From: Acanthaster planci
Lineage: Eukaryota > Echinodermata > Asteroidea > Valvatida > Acanthasteridae
Length of the DNA: 64,000 nucleotides
NCBI RefSeq assembly: GCF_001949145.1
Contig: NW_019091371.1
Coordinates: 2,135,469 to 2,199,468, forward strand
Direction of reading: 5' to 3'
The position numbers and the translations under genes were made by a program. Below, piece after piece: positions 59,969-64,000 of this stretch; position 1 is the stretch's first letter; every line of letters begins with the position of its first letter. The notes beneath the pieces were generated by a model, which saw only the letters and a program-made list of their open reading frames with translations, made no database searches and had not been told where the DNA came from.

Positions 59969-61288
59969 CTAAGAACTGCTTTGGCTAACAGAGCTTTGTG
60001 ATTCAAGAGCATTTTGTGACCTGAATTGCTGGCCGTAAGTAAATGACTCCTGACTGCAGTGGCCCCGTTGGTGGGACAGCAGAGAGCGCTTTTTGGTGAA
60101 CACCTTTCCGCAGTCGCTACACTTGTGCCCAGTCTCTCTTTGATGGACCCGCTGGTGGGCCTGCAGAAATTGCATGCGCGTGAAGCCCTTGCTGCAGACG
60201 CCGCAGACAAACAGCTGGTCCCGGCTGTTGTGGATCGTTTCGTGGCGCTTCAGATTGGTGGCTGTTTCAAAGGACTCGCCGCACACTTGGCAAAGGTGCG
60301 CATGCGACTGTGGCGCGGCGTGCACCAGTTGCTGGTGTCTCTGAAGGGTGCTACTGTCAGAAAACGCCCTTCGGCACACACCACAATCATGCTGTCCCTT
60401 TTCAAGGTGGGCCTGCTGCTGGTGGCTCTCTTGATGTCTGGGATCTTCAAAGGCTTTTCCTCTGACATTGCACTCAAATTCACCAGGCTGAGCATTGTCC
60501 AGAGCTGAGGGTGTCTGAGAACTCTGGATTGTAGATGAAGTTACAGTTTTTGCTTCTTCAGCCCCAGTGTCAGTCAAAGGGTGGTTTTGCAGAGGAAGGT
60601 TATCATGAGTGACTTTCTGACAAATATCAGGGATGTGGACCTTGTTTTCTGCCTCATAAGCATGGCTGGTGAACTGATGCTTGACCAGACTCCTTTTCGA
60701 AGAGAAATTTACTCCGCACACGCTACAAACGAAGGGCCCTTCATCGGTGTGCGTTTGCTGGTGGAACAACAGGGACCGCTTCACTGTGAAACCGTCCCCG
60801 CAAATTTCGCAGGTGTACGGTTTTTCAGCAGAGTGGGTGAAGTGGTGCAGGTTGAGATTGCAGCGGCGCAGAAATGCCTTCCCACAAATGCCGCAGACAA
60901 AGCGCTTGTCCCCCTTGTGGATGAGCTGGTGCCGGGCCAGGTTGCTCTTGTCGGCAAATGATTTGCCACAATCTTGGCACACATGAGGCCGAGCCTCCGT
61001 GTGGAGGCGGCGGTGCCTCACCAGTTCGCTGTGACTGGACAGCGCCTTGTCACAGATCCCGCAGACGAATGACCGGTCACTGTGGTGGATCTCCAGATGG
61101 GTTCGGATGGAGCGCTGGTGGAAGAACACTTTGCCGCAGATGTTGCAGGCAAAGAGCTGCCGCCCACTGGTGGGGTGCTTCACCTCACGAATGTTATCAT
61201 CAAATTGGTTTGATGCTATTCCATAATCCCTACTACCAGACGGGCCATTTTCAGTACTGAACACTTTGAGGCTATGATCTCTTTCCAT
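59969..61288 (-). CDS. C2H2 zinc-finger protein (ZF-C)
   Basis: From the ATG at 61288 the frame gives 439 residues. It remains open to 61420, but only from a TTG, and the extra stretch has no protein-like character except an ATG at 61396. A non-ZF N-terminus of about 45 residues precedes a first cluster of six C2H2 fingers (FACNIC to FVCSVC; the sixth has four residues between histidines). A Ser/Thr-rich linker of about 65 residues follows, then a second cluster of five. The first finger of that cluster (FECNVRGKAF) has arginine in place of the second cysteine, so it probably does not bind zinc normally. The tail is Ser/Gln-rich. It is presumably a nuclear DNA-binding regulator, on the same strand as ZF-A and ZF-B 17 kb away, but with a different finger arrangement. 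Confidence 0.88.
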   Translation of the reverse strand: MERDHSLKVFSTENGPSGSRDYGIASNQFDDNIREVKHPTSGRQLFACNICGKVFFHQRSIRTHLEIHHSDRSFVCGICDKALSSHSELVRHRRLHTEARPHVCQDCGKSFADKSNLARHQLIHKGDKRFVCGICGKAFLRRCNLNLHHFTHSAEKPYTCEICGDGFTVKRSLLFHQQTHTDEGPFVCSVCGVNFSSKRSLVKHQFTSHAYEAENKVHIPDICQKVTHDNLPLQNHPLTDTGAEEAKTVTSSTIQSSQTPSALDNAQPGEFECNVRGKAFEDPRHQESHQQQAHLEKGQHDCGVCRRAFSDSSTLQRHQQLVHAAPQSHAHLCQVCGESFETATNLKRHETIHNSRDQLFVCGVCSKGFTRMQFLQAHQRVHQRETGHKCSDCGKVFTKKRSLLSHQRGHCSQESFTYGQQFRSQNALESQSSVSQSSS

Positions 61289-61859
61289 ATTAGAACACTT
61301 TTGTTCAAAATAATGCAAACACGATTTAAAAAGAAAATAAGTTTGCCATGAGGCCAAAACTAGAGTAAGTCTAAAACCAGGCCAACACGTACACATACAT
61401 GTACCTTGCTCAAATAGCAAACATCAAGTCAGGCGACTCTGAGAATTCACATACACTTTGTCAGTCTTTCAGGACACAGACTGCAGTACCTTTGTTCACC
61501 AATAGCTCCAGCTCAGGGCTTGTAGAAAGGCCATGCATAAATCATCATCACAAGCAATGGACTTCATCAATTCCTCCTTCGGGCCCATCAGAGATATCAG
61601 ATGAAGGGCAGGGTGTCCTCTGGCCCACTCAGCAAAGCCAATCCTACACATGTGCATAAAGAAATTAACTAGAGTTGTAAATTTCTTATTAAATGCCATG
61701 AGGTTTAAAATACATGTACACGCTGGCCCTACACAAAGCTCTTTACCACATGGGAGCATGTGCCCCGTGCAGGTCTGCACGTGAGGTCTATGCTTCCCAT
61801 TCCTCATACCTCCACTCCCCCCATCTCCACATCTTGAAATTTTGAAATGTACACCAGTA

Positions 61860-61922
61860 CAATTACATGTACATGTAGGCCTACATGTACATGTACGTCC
61901 ATGTACAGTATGTACATGGACA
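61860..61922. repeat. ACATGTAC-rich palindromic tract
   Basis: Overlapping TACATGTAC and GTACATGGAC words around AGGCCTACATGT. It is the same word class as at 29.8 kb and 59.4 kb. Confidence 0.85.
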
Positions 61923-62412
61923 AGCTGCAGTTTGCCAGCTTTTGTCCCCCTCTGAAATAATGCGCGTACCCCCAGGCACCCCCTTAAAATTTCACCCTGT
62001 TCATATGAACATCACTGGGTGGGTTGTTGGCATGGCTGGGGTGAAATCTTTTGACCAGACTAGTAGTTTGACTCTTTGTTGGATTTACATGAACATGTAC
62101 TTCAATGAATACAGGCAGCTGCAATCCCTTTTATTTTTCAAAGTGTTTTAATTCTTTTGAGCAGAATGTGCAAATGAGCCACATTTCCAGAAGAGTTCCG
62201 TACATGGACATGTATCATTAATTTTCCCTTTCAGTAGTTCATTATCAGTCAGAAAGTAATAACGTCCTAAAAAGTCAAATTTAACACTGAATACAGTATG
62301 TTGAACCAGTAACTTGTCTTAGAAAACACTTTTTTTCAGACCAGACTCATTGGGTCTGTGCTCCAGGTGTCAACTTTTGTGGTGTCTGGATATGGAACTC
62401 TTTCCGGCACAA

Positions 62413-62851
62413 TTGCAGAATACCCTGCCACTCACCTAGTCCACCTCGTATCCGGATACACGGATACGGAGTTTCACTTGCGTGGTCACTCACAGACACA
62501 TGCAAACTCTAAGAAGATTTTCTTTTAAGGAAAAACAGCACCCTCTGTTGATTCCTCCTCAATCCACCTGACTCCGTATCTCCGTAGCCACTCCCGGAAC
62601 CCACATATTTTTCAACCTTCCCCAGATCAGCTGTGTATGATTATATAGATAGTTACTTCGTTCTCTAAAATGACTTAAATGCTCCACGCAGCCGGATGCT
62701 GTGACACTGCAAGGAAACTTTCTTAAGGGAAAATAGCACCCTCTGCTCCGTCTCCCTTCCCCCCCCACTGCGTAGCAAATGGACTTCGTCGTTCAATTGA
62801 CTGCATAGCCATTGAATTTTAGGGTGTATTTTTGCATGGCAGGGTATTCTG
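62413..62851. repeat. Inverted-repeat-bounded ~440-bp unit with internal direct repeats
   Basis: GCAGAATACCCTGCCA on the left is matched by TGGCAGGGTATTCTGC on the right. Inside, two blocks share CCGGAT, TTTCTTTTAAGG/TTTCTTAAGGG, AAAA and AGCACCCTCTG. This could be a transposon with subterminal repeats, but no target duplication is visible. Confidence 0.45.
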
Positions 62852-63233
62852 CAATACAGCAATAAGGCCTACATGTACAGTACTTCCTCTCTCCCCTGGT
62901 GGTGACTCTCACCCAATCCTTGCTTTCAACAACAGCCCCCGACCCGATACGAAGTGCACATGCTTGACAAGTCTATTTGATTGATGGTCGAAATCTTCAT
63001 TAGGCCCTATTATTATTTAAATACAGGTAAACAATACCAGATCACAAAGACAGAATATATAAGAACAAGGACTATACAAAGTAAACAATCAGCAAATGCC
63101 AGGAAAAGAAAAAGTCAACTCAATAACTGTGACCTAAAGGCCTTCCATTCCAATACTGTTGACTTTACATAAGAATACAGGCTTAGGCCTAGTAATAAAC
63201 GACAGACATAGCATGTCCCCTAGTAGCCCCACA

Positions 63234-63288
63234 AATAGGGCTGTGGTGGCTCGCTTTTACAATCTGTCTCTTATCTGTCGCCACCACA
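63234..63288. repeat. Hairpin with perfect 15-bp stem
   Basis: TAGGGCTGTGGTGGC and GCCACCACAGCCCTA are exact complements around a loop of about 25 bases. It is strikingly clean for unselected DNA. Either a very young small element or a structured RNA could explain it. Confidence 0.7.
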
Positions 63289-63407
63289 GCCCTACTTCAA
63301 GGCATGTCTTAAATGCCTGAAATCCAAATGGCAGGATTGTCACAAACTTTGAATCCTAATATTTTCTGAAATGAGAATGACTCGACAATTTTACTTACAC
63401 TGGTGTA

Positions 63408-63983
63408 TTCCTCAGAGTTTGGACTTTCATACGAGCACCCTAAAGCTTTTCAAAATCGTTAATTTTCCGATGCACATGTATGGCGCCTTGAAAAACCCGG
63501 CCTGTAGTATTACATGCTGACCGCGGGCGGCGCCATTTAGAAAAACGAAGGCAGCACTTCGTTCGTGGGACGTCAGGGCACCCGACAGGTGCTGTAGACG
63601 CATAATTCATGTTGTCACAGTATTGCTTGGTAATAACTTGCGCATGCACTTTGCTAGTGTACAGTCCGCCCACAGCACGTGTGTGGAGCATGATACAGTG
63701 ACATGCATATTAATGTTATTCAACTTAAATTTCACCGGTTCCTTGTTCGTCTGTCATGCAAGGTATGACGGGGAACCAGTTTTGTATGGTACTGCGTATA
63801 CCAGAGCGTCTGTCGGGTGCCTTGAAATCCGACGAAAGAAGTGCTGCTTTCGTTTTTAAAAATGGCACCGCCCGTGGTCAGCATAATAGTACAGGCCGGG
63901 TTTTTCAAGCCGCCATACATCGGAAAAATTTACGGTTTTGGAAAGCTTTAGGGTGCTCATATAAAAGTCCAAACTCTGAGGAA
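63408..63983. mobile_element. 576-bp foldback element, family D
   Basis: Arms of about 200 bases: left TTCCTCAGAGTTTGGACTTT, GAGCACCCTAAAGCTTT, CTTGAAAAACCCGGCCTGTA and GGCGCCATTT; the right arm is the complement in reverse order (AATGGCACCGCCC, TACAGGCCGGGTTTTTCAAG, AAAGCTTTAGGGTGCTC, AAAGTCCAAACTCTGAGGAA). TA lies outside each end (63406-63407, 63984-63985). The centre of roughly 150 bases is unique. It has no coding capacity. Its ends do not resemble family C. Confidence 0.85.
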
Positions 63984-64000
63984 TAGGCCTACATGGCCTA

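Larger units (their letters stand above)
61289..63407. other. Upstream of ZF-C, intergenic
   Basis: The stretch holds ACATGTAC tracts (61860-61920), a pair of diverged direct repeats sharing TTTAAGG-AAAA and CAGCACCCTCTG (about 62505-62550 and 62715-62745), a 16-bp inverted pair (GCAGAATACCCTGCCA near 62413, TGGCAGGGTATTCTGC near 62836) and a hairpin at 63.2 kb. A minus-strand frame at 61643-61496 has acceptor- and donor-like borders but no homology. Confidence 0.4.

Noticed and set aside
61289-61420. Extension of ZF-C to the full open frame
   Set aside because: The frame opens with TTG; the extra residues are hydrophobic/Cys-rich and do not resemble a zinc-finger N-terminus, so the ATG at 61288 is preferred.
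61496-61643. Minus-strand stretch bounded by a TGTGTAG acceptor-like and TATTG|GTGAAC donor-like site, possible upstream exon of ZF-C
   Set aside because: No recognisable domain, weak sites, and the ZF-C ATG at 61288 stands without it; would need a transcript to accept.

Overview
The window is nuclear DNA of a multicellular animal. Its genes have GT/AG introns, there is no operon structure, more than half of the sequence is non-coding, and it is full of short non-autonomous transposons and tRNA-derived SINEs. The words ACATGTACATGT and TAGGCCTA are frequent, and the NUP50, FMO and C2H2 proteins look like those of invertebrate deuterostomes. An echinoderm or a close relative is my best guess. 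That is inference from word usage and protein style, not a species call.

Layout. 1-23 kb is gene-poor and AT-rich. The only gene-like signal is an orphan first exon with a signal peptide and a TATA-box promoter on the minus strand near 7.7-8.1 kb. It also holds two copies of a tRNA-derived SINE, copies of a ~180-bp MITE, and a 130-bp assembly gap (20564-20693). 23-30 kb holds a pentanucleotide array, a broken mariner-type transposase, a ~170-bp MITE and a ~757-bp foldback element. 30.1-35.2 kb is a complete six-exon NUP50 (nucleoporin 50) gene on the plus strand. 40.8-43.5 kb holds two tandem C2H2 zinc-finger ORFs on the minus strand, only 131 bp apart. 46.4-48 kb has a second copy of the foldback element and a hAT-like element with an 8-bp target duplication. 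52.6-54.6 kb is a two-coding-exon flavin-containing monooxygenase (FMO) on the plus strand. 56.6-58.2 kb has more MITEs. 60.0-61.3 kb is a third C2H2 zinc-finger gene on the minus strand. The window ends in a 576-bp foldback element.

The four kinds of gene (nuclear pore, zinc-finger regulators, FAD/NADPH oxygenase, orphan secretory exon) show no sign of acting together. The strongest non-routine signal is the density of palindromic non-autonomous DNA transposons. At least six unrelated families, most flanked by TA, lie in one 64-kb window beside a dead mariner-like transposase. Among the proteins, the points worth following are a four-cysteine insertion in the RanBP1-like domain of NUP50, three iterated LDLS (CtBP-motif-like) peptides in one zinc-finger protein, and an FMO that ends before the usual C-terminal membrane anchor. 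I found no CRISPR array, operon-like cluster, rRNA or convincing functional tRNA gene.
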